Shown here: one piece after another, positions 16,686 to 26,323 of the stretch
How positions within the stretch are numbered: the stretch's first letter is position 1
Layout of the letters: every line of letters begins with the position of its first letter
Assembly (NCBI GenBank): GCA_018394295.1
Contig: CP074573.1
Span: forward strand, 1,805,156 to 1,869,155
DNA from: Mycoplasmatota bacterium
GTDB lineage: Bacteria > Bacillota_I > Bacilli_A > Haloplasmatales > Haloplasmataceae
DNA: 64,000 nt
Direction of reading: 5' to 3'
Program-made: the position numbers and the translations under genes
Notes under the pieces: model-generated
The model's input: the letters and a program-made list of their open reading frames with translations, nothing else
Databases searched by the model: none
Told to the model about the DNA's origin: nothing

Positions 16686-18611
16686 TTAAATATTCATTCC
16701 TGCTTGGAATCCTTCTTCTACCGCTTCAAGTGCACTTCTAACTTCACTAGCATCTCCAATCAACTTAACGCACTTACTAATATATCTCATTTTTTCATAT
16801 AATACATTATTCGAAACTGATCCAAGGGCTAAAACAACTGTATCAACGTTTTCTAATTTTATTGATTTATCACTTGTTTTTATATTAACATATGTGTCCG
16901 ATATGCTTTCAACAGTTGAATTTGTGTATATAATTACGTCATGCTCTTTCATATCTTGTAGCAAGAAATATCTTACTGCAGGTTGTCCTTTGGCAACTAG
17001 TTTATCCATTTTTTCTACTATGGTAACTTTTTTACCGTGATTTGCTAGATGCTCAGCTGTTTCAGCACCCACTAATCCACCACCAATAACAACTACATTT
17101 TCACCACTATTAATTTTTCCATTTAAAATGTCTTGTGCTAGAACAACATGTTTCTTTTCAATACCTTCTATTTTAGGTACAATTGGTTTTACTCCAGTAG
17201 CAAAGATAATAGCATCGGCTGATGACTCGGTTAACATTTCTTCTGTTACTTGCGTATTTAAGTGAACACGAATATCTGATTTTTTTATTTCTTGTACCAT
17301 ATTTCTTATAAACTGATTTATATCACTCTTATTAGGTGGTATGGCAGCTTGTAATAATTGTCCACCTAATCTGTCTTTACTTTCATACAAGTCAACGATG
17401 TGTCCATTTTTTGATGCTGTTATTGCAGCTTGCATCCCCGCTGGTCCTCCTCCAACAACAGTAACTCTCTTCTGATTTACTGTTTTTTGAGCTTGTACTT
17501 TACTTTCATTTCCAATTACAGGATTTACTAAACATTTAATAGGAAGTTGTTGAACATTTCTTCCTGCACACCCTTGTAAACAACCAATACATTTATTAAT
17601 ACTTGTATACTCACCATTCTTAGTTTTTAAAGGCAAATATGGATCAGCTATCGACGCTCTCCCCATTGAAACAAGGTCAGCTTTGTTTGTTCTTATAATT
17701 GAAGAAGCCAACAGTGGATTGTTTATTCTTCCAACTGTAATTACAGGAATGTTAACTACAGCCTTTATTTCTGCTGAGATATTACTACTCCATCCCTCTT
17801 TAACTGCTGATGGTGGAATAATATATTGAGAACTAGCATAAACTCCATTGCTTACATGTATTGCATCAATACCTGCTTCTTCCAAGATTGAAGCTATAAC
17901 TACACTATCTTCAGTAGATAACCCACCTTCAACAAATTCATTAGCTGACATTCTATAAATCAATGGAAAGTTTTCTCCAACTTTACTCCTAATATCAGCA
18001 ATTACATCGAGAGGAAGTTTCATTCGAGCCATTAAATTTCCACCATATTCGTCAGTCCTCTTATTTGAGAAAGGTGATACAAATTGATTAATTAAATACC
18101 CATGAGCTCCATGAACTTCTACTCCATCAAATCCAGCCTTTTTAGCTCTTAGTGCTGCCTCTCCGAATTGACGAACGATTGCCTTGATTTCGGAAATAGA
18201 CAATTCTTTAGGTATTTCATTTATGGTTGGATCAGGTAAAGGTGATGGTGCCACAGGTTGACATCCTGTAATCTTGCGTGATGTCTGTCTTCCAGCATGA
18301 TTCAATTGAGCAAAGACTTTTACATTATATTTGTGTAATCTATCTGTTAAAGTTTTATGGCTGTCTATTTGATAATTATTCCATAATCCTGGCAATTTTA
18401 AAAATCCTCTTGATTCTTTTGATATTGCATAATTTTCAGGTATTATTATTCCCCATCCGCCTTTAGCCTTTTCTTCCAAATATGCCATATAAACTTCACT
18501 TGCTGTTCCATCCTCATTCGCAAAAATAGTTACCATTGGTGGAACAACTAGCCTATTATTTATTTTTATATTTCCAATTTTAATTGAACTAAATAAATTA
18601 TCTGTTATCAC
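16686..18611 (-). CDS. Old-yellow-enzyme/2,4-dienoyl-CoA reductase-like FMN-FeS-FAD oxidoreductase (BaiCD-like)
   Basis: 641 residues. An N-terminal TIM-barrel FMN domain (1-330; NRLVVPPMVT, HAGRQ, GFDGVEVHGAHGYLINQFVSPFSNKRTDEYGG) is followed by a 4Fe-4S cluster (about 341-362; CIGCLQGCAGR...IKCLVNP). Then come FAD/NAD Rossmann domains (VTVVGGGPAGMQAA near 385; VVVIGGGLVGAETAEHLA near 500). Family members reduce enoate or dienoyl double bonds, including bile-acid 3-oxo-4-ene steps. With an NTF2-like protein next door, a ring-shaped or steroid-like substrate is possible, but not shown. It starts with GTG, the GGAG site being 11 nt upstream. Confidence 0.88.
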   Translation of the reverse strand: MITDNLFSSIKIGNIKINNRLVVPPMVTIFANEDGTASEVYMAYLEEKAKGGWGIIIPENYAISKESRGFLKLPGLWNNYQIDSHKTLTDRLHKYNVKVFAQLNHAGRQTSRKITGCQPVAPSPLPDPTINEIPKELSISEIKAIVRQFGEAALRAKKAGFDGVEVHGAHGYLINQFVSPFSNKRTDEYGGNLMARMKLPLDVIADIRSKVGENFPLIYRMSANEFVEGGLSTEDSVVIASILEEAGIDAIHVSNGVYASSQYIIPPSAVKEGWSSNISAEIKAVVNIPVITVGRINNPLLASSIIRTNKADLVSMGRASIADPYLPLKTKNGEYTSINKCIGCLQGCAGRNVQQLPIKCLVNPVIGNESKVQAQKTVNQKRVTVVGGGPAGMQAAITASKNGHIVDLYESKDRLGGQLLQAAIPPNKSDINQFIRNMVQEIKKSDIRVHLNTQVTEEMLTESSADAIIFATGVKPIVPKIEGIEKKHVVLAQDILNGKINSGENVVVIGGGLVGAETAEHLANHGKKVTIVEKMDKLVAKGQPAVRYFLLQDMKEHDVIIYTNSTVESISDTYVNIKTSDKSIKLENVDTVVLALGSVSNNVLYEKMRYISKCVKLIGDASEVRSALEAVEEGFQAGMNI

Positions 18612-18640
18612 AAATATTCACGCTCCTATTAACATGATAA

Positions 18641-19177
18641 TTACTTAATAAAATCATAGCTTAAATCTTCTTTATTTCTTTTTGTTTTATATTTGTCAGA
18701 AAACTTCTCACTCCATACAGCTGATGCATCATGATTTTGATTCCAATCAAACACTGTAACTCTATGTAATATTTTCCATTCATCATCTCTTTTTTCTAAT
18801 TTAAAGAAGTGTCTTCCTCCTAGAATACCCTCCTTATCAACACCGTTTTCTTCGTGAACATGATAGGCCCAAACATATGTTTCAGCAGTAGCTTGATTCC
18901 CATCTACCTCAATTAAAATATTGCTGATTCTGTGTTGGGTTACTTTTAAATTAGCAAAACCTTTCATAGCTTCTGGTGCAAACTTCCATGCATTATCATT
19001 CCAATAAAATAATTCTGGATAGATAGGCTCTTGATGTTCTTCAATCCCTTCAGGCCAATAAGTTGACTTCATTAAGTCTTCATCCATACGATCAAGTGAA
19101 CGAGCATGTCTATACATTAACTGCTCAATTTCTTGTCGATCCCAAACTTGTTGTAATTTTTTTTCTAAATTTTCCAT
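18641..19177 (-). CDS. SnoaL/NTF2-like protein
   Basis: 178 residues of the SnoaL_4-type cone fold: an N-terminal helix QEIEQLMYRHARSLDRMDEDLMKSTYWPEG, a beta sheet with VTQHRISNILIEVDGNQATAETYVWAYH and GGRHFFKLEKRDDEWKILHRVTVFDWNQ. The Tyr/Arg/Asp pattern (YRHARSLDR) is that of dehydratases and isomerases such as BaiE-like enzymes. It is the first gene of the operon, with AAAGGAG before the ATG. Its promoter holds a TetR operator. Confidence 0.78.
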   Translation of the reverse strand: MENLEKKLQQVWDRQEIEQLMYRHARSLDRMDEDLMKSTYWPEGIEEHQEPIYPELFYWNDNAWKFAPEAMKGFANLKVTQHRISNILIEVDGNQATAETYVWAYHVHEENGVDKEGILGGRHFFKLEKRDDEWKILHRVTVFDWNQNHDASAVWSEKFSDKYKTKRNKEDLSYDFIK

Positions 19178-19191
19178 GATGTTCTCCTTTA

Positions 19192-19213
19192 ATTATATGA
19201 CTGGTCGTCATTT
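19192..19213 (-). promoter_or_regulatory. -10 box and TetR operator of the flavoenzyme operon
   Basis: ATATGAC-TGGTC-GTCATTT at 19195-19213 is a near-perfect palindrome. Its left arm overlaps a TATAAT (minus strand, 19192-19197). The same ATATGAC-N5-GTCAT pattern lies in the promoter of the tetR gene 640 bp away. A bound repressor would cover the -10 box. The -35 (AAAATA at 17 nt) is weak. Confidence 0.75.
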
Positions 19214-19233
19214 ATATTTTATTTAATAAAACT

Positions 19234-19821
19234 CTACACAAGTAGAGTTATTACTAATAAATCATAGAAATCCTCTAATGATTTCACATTCCTTGTTACT
19301 TTTGCTCTAATCAACGTTCCATGCCAACTATTAAATATAAATTCCGCTAATTTTTGACTTGACGTTGTGGTATGCATCATATTTTGCTTTTGAGCTTCGT
19401 AAATATTCTTACTAAGTTTACCTATTATCTCATCTTCAATTTTCGATATGACTTCTTGAATTGAATCATTTACTCCACTCATTTCTTGAGCTATTTTTCC
19501 AACAAAACAACCTTTGCACAACATTTCATCAGTATTAACATCTAAAATCATCTTTTTGTAAAACTTCTTAATTCTTTCTAAAGGATCTAAGTTCTTATTA
19601 TCCAATATATCAAATTGCTCTTTACTCATAGATGAATAATAATAGGTTAGGGCTTCTTTAGCATAATCCTCCTTATTCTCAAAATAGTTATAAAGCGACC
19701 CTTTAGGAATACATGCAGCATCAGTTAAATCCTTAACACTAGTTCCGTTGTATCCTTTTTCATACATGACATTGATTGATTTTTCTAGGATTTCATTTTT
19801 TTTCTGTTCTCTTTTATCCAT
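19234..19821 (-). CDS. TetR-family transcriptional regulator
   Basis: 195 residues from the ATG at 19819-19821. An N-terminal HTH (about 2-48) reads KNEILEKSINVMYEKGYNGTSVKDLTDAACIPKGSLYNYFENKEDYAKEAL. The C-terminal ligand domain has the Cys-containing TDEMLCKGCFVGKIAQEMS of the YxaF/AcrR-type TetR_C. I reject the longer in-frame start (19890) because it would place the operator and promoter inside the coding region. The stop lies 56 nt before the SnoaL-like gene on the same strand. Operators at 19831-19849 and 19195-19213 suggest that it represses both itself and the operon. Confidence 0.88.
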   Translation of the reverse strand: MDKREQKKNEILEKSINVMYEKGYNGTSVKDLTDAACIPKGSLYNYFENKEDYAKEALTYYYSSMSKEQFDILDNKNLDPLERIKKFYKKMILDVNTDEMLCKGCFVGKIAQEMSGVNDSIQEVISKIEDEIIGKLSKNIYEAQKQNMMHTTTSSQKLAEFIFNSWHGTLIRAKVTRNVKSLEDFYDLLVITLLV

Positions 19822-19827
19822 ACATAT

Positions 19828-19856
19828 ATTATATGACCGTTCGTCATATTTGTCAA
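19828..19856 (-). promoter_or_regulatory. Consensus promoter with internal TetR operator
   Basis: On the minus strand TTGACA (19851-19856), a 17-nt spacer and TATAAT (19828-19833) form a perfect sigma-A promoter. The spacer contains ATATGAC-CGTTC-GTCATAT (19831-19849), an exact palindrome with 7-bp arms. The A of the tetR ATG is the 7th base after TATAAT, at the expected transcription start, so the tetR mRNA is probably leaderless. Confidence 0.88.
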
Positions 19857-19910
19857 CACCTTTTTTACTTTCACTTTTTATCTTAAACAATCATGTTTAA
19901 ATTATAAATA

Positions 19911-20053
19911 TTACACCACTCTTAAACCCTCTATTTTCATAAGTTCCTGAATTTCTTCATCTGTAATATAATAGCTACATGTCTCTTGTTCATGGGAAAT
20001 ATTAATTTTACGAAATTTTATTTTCAAATTAATTAATCGATTTTTATCTTAGA
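19911..20053 (-). pseudogene. Gene remnant, 46 codons, no start
   Basis: The minus strand reads DKNRLINLKIKFRKINISHE, then QETCSYYITDEEIQELMKI and EGLRVV, ending at a TAA. It has no start codon and is preceded by a stop. The ITDEEIQELMKIEGL part looks like the C-terminal helix of a larger protein. It lies between tetR and the next hypothetical gene. The rest of 19822-20126 shows nothing else. Confidence 0.4.
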
Positions 20054-20126
20054 TAAATTAATCTAAATTATTAGGGACAACAATGATTCCTTCTATTCTA
20101 AAAGATTCACTTGTTTTACTTCATTA

Positions 20127-20801
20127 TTAATAACGATTCATTCCAGTTACAATCTCATATAATTCTTTTGAAAATGGATTTTTAACATTGTTAGCCCCAT
20201 AATTCACATATACTTTTCCTTGGCTTAAATCAACTCCAATAAACATTTCATTATGAGGAGACAAATTAAAACCATCATAATGAAGAAGATCAATAACATC
20301 ATCATCTATATGATTGGATATTATTATGTTAACTAAATTATAATCTTCAAATGAATGCTTCATTAATTGCGTATATTTATATTTTTTTGATAATGAATAG
20401 TTTGTTTTGATATTTTTATCAGATAATTCTTCTACATAATAAATCCCATAATTTCTGCTTTTTTTGTTTGCTTTGTAGAAATTACTATTCACCTTCTTTA
20501 TTTTATATTTAAAAACATTTAACCGATCTAAAATTGAATTTAAGTAATTACTAATTTCAATACCTTCTAAAAATTCATATTTTTTAATATATATATATTG
20601 TTTATATTTAGATTTATAATTATAATTATAAAGATATGATAGAAGAAAAAAAACAATGATTAGTAACGAGCCATCTTTAAACATTATGACATAAACCAAT
20701 AAAAAAATAATACCTACAATACCTAAAATTAAAGTGATATAGTAATTAGTCCTATATATTTTTTCATTATTTTCTATATTTAAATAGTCACTTTTTAACA
20801 T
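20127..20801 (-). CDS. Two-TM hypothetical protein
   Basis: 224 residues with two adjacent membrane helices (about 22-41 and 45-60; ITLILGIVGIIFLLVYVIMF, GSLLIIVFFLLSYLYNY). A soluble C-terminal region with mixed strands follows (KTNYSLSKKYKYTQL, NIIISNHIDDDVIDLL, GVDLSQGKVYVNYGANN). The ATG is immediately after the stop of the broken gene at 20802-21411 and has GGGAG at 7 nt, so the two were one operon. Unrecognised. By position it belongs to the row of orphan immunity-like genes. Confidence 0.6.
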   Translation of the reverse strand: MLKSDYLNIENNEKIYRTNYYITLILGIVGIIFLLVYVIMFKDGSLLIIVFFLLSYLYNYNYKSKYKQYIYIKKYEFLEGIEISNYLNSILDRLNVFKYKIKKVNSNFYKANKKSRNYGIYYVEELSDKNIKTNYSLSKKYKYTQLMKHSFEDYNLVNIIISNHIDDDVIDLLHYDGFNLSPHNEMFIGVDLSQGKVYVNYGANNVKNPFSKELYEIVTGMNRY

Positions 20802-21411
20802 TTAAAAATCTCCCAAATTTTTCAATGTATTATCAATAACCCATCTGTTAAAATCATCATATGTTTTTTTAGTTCCATATTTTACCTCTTTCACAAAGTC
20901 TTTTATATTTTGATATGCTTCATCTAATCTATCAACACCTAATGTAATTGGATAAACGTGAGCGTCATATTCTCCACACATTCCAATAATAAACTTAATA
21001 TGAGATAATCCTTCTAAGAAAATAAACTTAGGAGGATTATTAATGACTAAAGAAGAATTACGTATTGAATGGGAAAAACGTATTAAAGATTTTAAATCTA
21101 GTAAAATTTATGTTAAACATTGCATTATTAATTCCATAAAATTATCAGCTACATCCATAATCTTATCAGCTTCTTCTTCAGTATATAAGTTTAATGATGA
21201 TTCCATACCAGGATATAGATCAACAAATATCATTGCAAGTTTCTTTGGAATATTATCAAAATTTTTAAGTTCAATAATAATTTTATTCAAATTGTCATAA
21301 ATTTTCATTAACTTATATTCATTTATACCTTTACCAAATCTTAATTCAATTAATAATCCATCATCATTTACAAGATTTTTTTCTAAAATTTAAATTAGTT
21401 CGTATAACATA
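20802..21411 (-). pseudogene. Broken gene split by an IS66 remnant
   Basis: A 5' piece (21411-21106) starts at an ATG after GGAGG and reads MLYELI, a TAA, then in the same frame ILEKNLVNDDGLLIELRFGK and on to EEADKIMDVADNFMELIMQC. A 3' piece (about 20997-20802) reads KFIIGMCGEYDAHVYPITLG, VDRLDEAYQNIKDFVKEVKYG, and ends NTLKNLGDF. The 110 bp between them is the 5' end of an IS66 element. Together they would form about 165 residues. The size and acidic make-up fit an immunity protein, but I cannot name the family. Both the nonsense codon and the insertion kill it. Confidence 0.55.
20997..21107 (+). mobile_element. IS66 remnant (leader and start of tnpA)
   Basis: ATGAGATAATCCTTCTAAG...CTTAGGAGGATTATTAATG matches the leader of the complete IS66 copy (minus strand around 26324-26365) including its small hairpin. 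It is followed by MTKEELRIEWEKRIKDFKSSK, the homologue of the tnpA start MNYNKLRSEWKERIEEYQKSG. Sequence similarity stops near 21107. This is a second, nearly deleted IS66 insertion. Confidence 0.7.
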
Positions 21412-21567
21412 AAAATCCTCCATAATTATTATAATAATGTTATTGTACTAGATGAAATAAAACCTTCTATTAAAACTTCTTGAGATGATTGTTCCTAGTG
21501 TTATGGTGTTATTGTTTTAATCTGTTATTATTCCATTCTCATAAATTTTTCTTACAATAATCAGTTA

Positions 21568-21905
21568 TTATAAATTATTTTTTGATTCAATGTCTATAAA
21601 TATGTTTCTAAGTGATTTAAAAGTCACTCTATTTTTATAGTAATTAAACTTTTCAATATCTAAATTGTTACTATCAACATATTCATAAATAAATTTTAAT
21701 ATTTCATAATATTCTTTATAACCTTTTTGCCATTCTTTATCTAAACATTCATTATTAATAAATAAATCATAGTTTTTATTAAAATCTACAATATCGTTTA
21801 TGCAATATGCTTGAATTGCTTTCCAAAAATATCTGTATACTATTATTTTATTATTATGAATTTTTTTATATAATAATCAAAATTATTAAAATCGTTATTT
21901 TCATA
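21568..21905 (-). pseudogene. Frameshifted acidic hypothetical gene
   Basis: The minus strand gives FYENNDFNNFDYYIKKF, then after a frame change YRYFWKAIQAYCINDIVDFN, KNYDLFINNECLDKEWQKG, YKEYYEILKFIYEYVDSNN, YYKNRVTFKSLRNIFIDIE and a TAA. It is about 110 residues, helical and acidic. The 5' end merges with sequence flanking the IS66 target site. It looks like one more decayed immunity-type gene; no family recognised. Confidence 0.45.
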
Positions 21906-21973
21906 AAAGAATATTGCTAGTAACAAACAAATCCGTTGTTCATATAAACTTATATTCTTTTTATGCAAACTCT

Positions 21974-22067
21974 GTAAGCGTCAAATATAACACACATAAA
22001 AAATCCTCATTAACTAAAATGAGGATTTTTCTTATGTGTTTAATTTACAATTTTCAGGTAGTTCATC
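21974..22067. repeat. Extra copy of the IS66 left end
   Basis: The 94 bp match the terminus that resumes at 22068 and 23973-24052, differing mainly by two bases in a T tract. It includes the terminal repeat, the palindrome AAAATCCTCATT-AACTAA-AATGAGGATTTT (a bidirectional terminator-like hairpin) and the last codons of tnpC. It probably arose when an IS66 copy inserted into its own kind and was then collapsed by recombination. Confidence 0.8.
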
Positions 22068-22073
22068 GTAAGC

Positions 22074-23980
22074 GTCAAATAGGTTCTTTCCAAAGTTATT
22101 GGAATTTTATGTAAAAATATGTTATAATAAAGGTATCAAAAGTGGAGGTACCTTATGGACGAAATAATTAAAATGCTTGACGAAAGTCTTGATTACATAT
22201 CACATGAGTTAATTGATGATACTTTATACATTAATGTAAAATCAAATAAGGAGTCACTCCCATGTCCTCTATGCGGAGAGGAAAGTACAAAAGTACATTC
22301 TAGATACAATAAAAGCTTTCAGGACTTGCCATTACAGGGGAAAAAAGTTGTTATTGCACTAAAAAATAAAAATATGTTCTGTACAAATCCAAATTGTAAG
22401 AAGTATACATTCTCAGAAAGCTTTGGTTTTATTGATCAAAAAGGCAAGAAAACGAAAAGATTAATTGATGAAATTATACGAGTTTCTTTGACACAAAGTT
22501 CTATATCGGCGGCAAAATACCTTTCAGATACGACCGTTGAAATCAAGAAAAGCTCAATTTGTAATTACCTAAAAAAAAACTCTAGTCATAAACAAGAGTG
22601 AAGTTAAATATGTCTGTATAGATGACTTTGCGATAAAAAAGAGAAAATCATATGGAACAATTATGGTAGATATTGAAACTAAATGTATTATAGACTTATT
22701 AGAATCAAGAGATAGTATGAAAGTTACGGAATGGCTTACTACGTTTCCAAATATTAAACTCGTCTCACGTGACGGCTCAACAACTTATCGCTCGGCTATT
22801 GCAGACGCTCATCCTAAAGCCACTCAGGTAAGTGATCGTTTTCATTTAGTTAAAAATTTAGTGAAATCCATATCAAAGTATATGAAACGAATAATTACAG
22901 GTCGCATTGAAATACCACTCATATCACAAGATGGAAAGAAACGTTATGATTATCTTTGTGGTTTAAGCCGTAGAGAAAAAATTATTGAAGCCAGGCGTTT
23001 ATATGCAAAGGAAGGAAATAGCTATGATACGATTGGAAATAAGTTAGGTGTTTCACCAACAACAGTTGCTAAATATATAAAAATGAAGGAAGAAGATATA
23101 CCTAAAGAGAAAATAACTGTACGTGGAAAAGAGCACATCAACGCCATTTCGAAAGTGGAACAGAAAAGAAATAAGGTGCTAGAATTATGGAATAAAGGGT
23201 ATACAAAAAGAGACATATCAAAGAAAACAGGATATAGCACTACAAGCATTGATACTTATCTCAAAGGTGAATTCAATCCTGTGCACGGACAATATGGAAC
23301 AGGCCGAAATGGTAAATTAATGCCATTTAGAGATGAAGTTATTGATATGCGTGCTAATGGGATAACATATAAGAAGATTACAGAACATATAAGGGAAAAA
23401 GGATACACAGGAACTGTAGATGGATTGAGATTTTTTATCTCAAAAGAAAAGCGTTTAGCTAAAGACACCTCATCTACAAAAGAACCTACAGAATTTTTAG
23501 ACAAACGTTTGATCAATAAATTATTATATAAACCACTTGAAAAGGTAAAAGGGATCACGGAGAATCAATTGAATGAATTTTTCAAAAAATATCCAGACAT
23601 AAAAGTACTCTTTGAAAGACTAAAAGAATTCAGACTTTTGTTACTTGAAGATACAGAAGACAGTTTAAGTAAATGGATTAAACGGGCAAGAGAATCTGAA
23701 ATTCAGGAAATTGATAGTTTCATTAATGGTATACAAAATGACCAAGATGCCGTAGAAAATGCCATAAAGTATAGTTATAATAACGGTCTAGCAGAAGGAA
23801 GTGTTAATAAACTAAAATCTATAAAAAGGATTATGTATGGCAGAAATAAATTTGATCTACTGAGGTCTAAAGTATTATTATTGGAATCATTAAAATGATA
23901 GATTTAAGTAAAGTAGGCAAATAAAGTCTACTATTAATTTTTACTATAAATTCAATAACTTTGGAAAGAACCGTCAAATA
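22074..23980 (+). mobile_element. ISL3-family element inserted in the IS66 terminus
   Basis: 1891 bp (22082-23972) with inverted repeats GGTTCTTTCCAAAGTTATTG / CAATAACTTTGGAAAGAACC. It is bounded by the 8-bp target duplication GTCAAATA (22074-22081 and 23973-23980), the length typical for ISL3. It inserted 14 bp inside the IS66 left terminal repeat, so it is younger than that IS66. Confidence 0.93.
22155..23898 (+). pseudogene. ISL3 transposase, frameshifted at an A9 run
   Basis: The first frame (22155-22601) has the N-terminal zinc-finger CPLCGEESTKVHSRYNKSFQDLPLQGKKV and CTNPNCKKYTF. The second, whose first ATG is at 22663, continues from about 22583 (VKYVCIDDFAIKKRKSYGT) with the DDE core: SRDGSTTYRSAIADAHPKATQVSDRFHLVKNL, HTH stretches (SYDTIGNKLGVSPTTVAKY) and the C-terminal YNNGLAEGSVNKLKSIKRIMYG. 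The switch lies in CCT-A9-CTC at 22571-22579; A8 or A11 would join the frames. Transcript slippage could rescue a little product, but a simple mutation is more likely. Confidence 0.88.
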
Positions 23981-24022
23981 TAACACACATAAAAAATCCT
24001 CATTAACTAAAATGAGGATTTC

Positions 24023-25590
24023 TTATGTGTTTAATTTACAATTTTCAGGTAGTTCATCTGACCAAGGTAATAATGTGTCTAGAATTTGTTCATCATTCAA
24101 ATCTACATTTGGTAATCTATCAAATAAATAGGTTAGATATTCAATTGGTTTTATATTATTCTCCTTCGCGGTTTCAATAACACTATATATGATGGCACTT
24201 GATTTTGCTCCTTTAGGAGTATTAGAGAATAACCAGTTTTTTCTTCCAATCACGAAAGGTTTAATTGATCTTTCAGCTCTATTATTATCAATTTCTAATC
24301 TTCCATCAAGTAGGTATCTTCCAAGATTATCCCATTGATTGAGACAATATTTAATAGCTTTACCAAGTTTACAATTAGGTAAAATTTCTTCTGCTTGATT
24401 TTTAAGCCATACTAAAAAATCATCCAAAATCTCTCGACTGTCATTATTTCTTATTTCATACTTTTCTTCAGGTGTTAAGTCCATTATTTTATGCTCAATT
24501 GAGTATAACTGATTACAGAAAGTTAATCCCTCTTTCGCAATGGACACATCATCACTCGATAGAGCTTTTACTATTTCGGCAAATCCTCTCCTCGCATGTG
24601 CCCAGCACCCAACAAGTATTACATTAGGAATATTATGATATCCAGTATATGCATCCACCTGAAGATATCCTTTAAATCCTTCAAGAAACTCTTCGGGATG
24701 TTTACCTGCTCTTGTCGTCTGATAATCATATAAAACAATTGCTTTCCCCTCTGAACCTGTTCGATAAAGCCACATGTAGGACTTTGATTTTGCTTCTCTC
24801 CCGTTTTCCTTCAATACTTGGGTAGTTGTCTCATCTGCATGTAGGATATCTTTTTGAAGTAATAATTTATGCATACGATTATATAAGATTTCCAACCAAG
24901 CAGCACCTTTAATTACCCAGTTAGAAAGATTTTGTCGCGGTAAAAATATTCCCAATCTTTCAAATTGTTTCTCTTGTCTGTAAAGAGGTAACCCATTTGT
25001 ATATTTTTGATCCATTATATACGCAATTAAAGATGATGAAGCTAAGCTTCCTGGTATTGCAGGATAAGGCATATTAGCTTTTATTATAGGCGTTCTAATT
25101 TCACTTTTCTCACATAATCGACAGGATACTATATGACGGATATGTTTCTTGATTTTTACTTTAGGCGGAATAACTACAATTTCAGTTCTTTCTTCAGTAC
25201 TCATTTCATGAAGTAGAAAACCACATTGTGGACAATCTTTTTCTTCAGGATAATAATGTATTTCTTCAACAGGAAGAGTTTTTAAATAATCAGTACTTTT
25301 TTTCGTCCTTTTTTATTTCTAGTATAGGTAATTTTTTCAAGTTTAGGTTCTTCGCGATTTAAATTTGATTCCTTTTCAGCTTCATTAAATAATTCTAGAC
25401 TTTGTTGATTAGGATCAATTTTCTCGCTAGAAGATCCAAAACGCTTTTGTTGATATAATTTAAAGAACTCTTCATAATTTTTCACTTTATTTTGAAGTTC
25501 TACTATTTCAGAATCTTGTGATGAGATATATTCAATTAATTCTTCTTTAGTTAGTTTATTTAAGTCTACTTTTTTCATTGCTTTTCTCAC
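24023..25590 (-). pseudogene. tnpC: IS66 transposase TnpC, frameshifted at an A7 run
   Basis: The N-terminal frame (25590 to about 25285) has the coiled coil LTKEELIEYISSQDSEIVELQNKV and FGSSSEKIDPNQQ. It then meets a stop after GRKKVLII. One more A in CGAAAAAAAGT near 25300 restores STDYLKTLPVEEIHYYPEEK, DCPQCGFLLHEMSTEERTE and the rest. The catalytic part has ILHADETTTQVL (D), LQVDAYTGYHNI, GCWAHARRGF and RLEIDNNRAERSIKPFVIGRKNW (E). The 3' end lies at the left IS66 terminus. Confidence 0.88.
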
Positions 25591-25655
25591 CTTTTTTTGA
25601 TACTTTATTTTACCATAAAATTAGAAAAAAGTCTAATTATATAAAGAAAAGGGGA

Positions 25656-26009
25656 CTATACAATTCCCCTTTGCTTAACCTCTTTAAAGGCCTTTCCATT
25701 ACGTATTTCATAACCATCTAAAAACCAATAAAATTCTTTTAAAGTCGCACTTGTAATCTCCTGTTCACTTTTAGGCCAATTAAATTTACCACTTTCTAAT
25801 CGTTTTTTATATATCCAAAACCCATTATAATCCCAATGTAAAATTTTTAAAATTTGTCTACTTTTATTACAGAAAACAAATAAGTTATTTGAAAATGGAT
25901 CTAAATCAAACTGTTTTTTTACAATAAGAGATAGTCCATCAATTGATTTTCTTAAATCAGTATATCCTGTCGCGAAATAAACTGTTTTTACGTCCTTGAG
26001 GCTAATCAT
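25656..26009 (-). CDS. tnpB: IS66 accessory protein TnpB
   Basis: 117 residues with the TnpB pattern DVKTVYFATGYTDLRKSIDGLSLIVKKQFDLDPFSNNLFVFCNKSRQ and LKILHWDYNGFWIYKKRLESGKFNWP. It is required together with TnpA and TnpC for IS66 transposition. The start overlaps the tnpA stop by 4 nt (ATGA), the usual coupling. Intact. Confidence 0.9.
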   Translation of the reverse strand: MISLKDVKTVYFATGYTDLRKSIDGLSLIVKKQFDLDPFSNNLFVFCNKSRQILKILHWDYNGFWIYKKRLESGKFNWPKSEQEITSATLKEFYWFLDGYEIRNGKAFKEVKQRGIV

Positions 26010-26323
26010 AATTCTGATAACACCTTTACCACATCTTTTAAATGATTCCCGTTGAACCCTGGTTCAACCTTTATATTACATTTTCCTATTTTAATCGTTA
26101 TACATTTTTCTTCATTCATTTCAACCATTTCATGATTAACAGGAATGGGTATCCAATTAATTTCTTGTGCTTGATTTTCATTTTGATTATTCTTTTTAAT
26201 CCAATATAGAAGTTGATGTAATTTATACCCATTTTCCCTACACCATTTTGATTTTGATAATCCACTTTTTTGATATTCTTCAATTCTTTCTTTCCATTCA
26301 GATCTTAACTTATTATAATTCAT
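26006..26323 (-). CDS. tnpA: IS66 accessory protein TnpA
   Basis: 105 residues with a helix-turn-helix RSEWKERIEEYQKSGLSKSKWCRENGYKLHQLLYWIKK and a strand-rich tail. First gene of the IS66 operon. The leader hairpin AATCCTC..GAGGATT lies just upstream and includes the ribosome-binding site TTAGGAGGAT. Intact. Confidence 0.85.
   Translation of the reverse strand: MNYNKLRSEWKERIEEYQKSGLSKSKWCRENGYKLHQLLYWIKKNNQNENQAQEINWIPIPVNHEMVEMNEEKCITIKIGKCNIKVEPGFNGNHLKDVVKVLSEL

Noticed and set aside
16686-18611. A firm bile-acid pathway assignment for the flavoenzyme operon
   Set aside because: The OYE-FeS-FAD layout and the NTF2-like neighbour fit, but no other bai genes (CoA ligase, hydroxysteroid dehydrogenase, transporter) are present.
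19822-19890. Longer tetR start (23 extra codons)
   Set aside because: It would put the consensus promoter and the operator inside the coding sequence.
20997-21300. 86-codon plus-strand gene starting MTKEELRIEWEK
   Set aside because: Only the first 21 codons are IS66 tnpA; the rest is antisense to a broken minus-strand gene.
22571-22579. Programmed frameshift in the ISL3 transposase
   Set aside because: ISL3 elements normally encode one continuous transposase. The required shift (+1 or -2) on A9 is not the usual -1 slippage, and other transposases nearby are also broken, so mutation is simpler.
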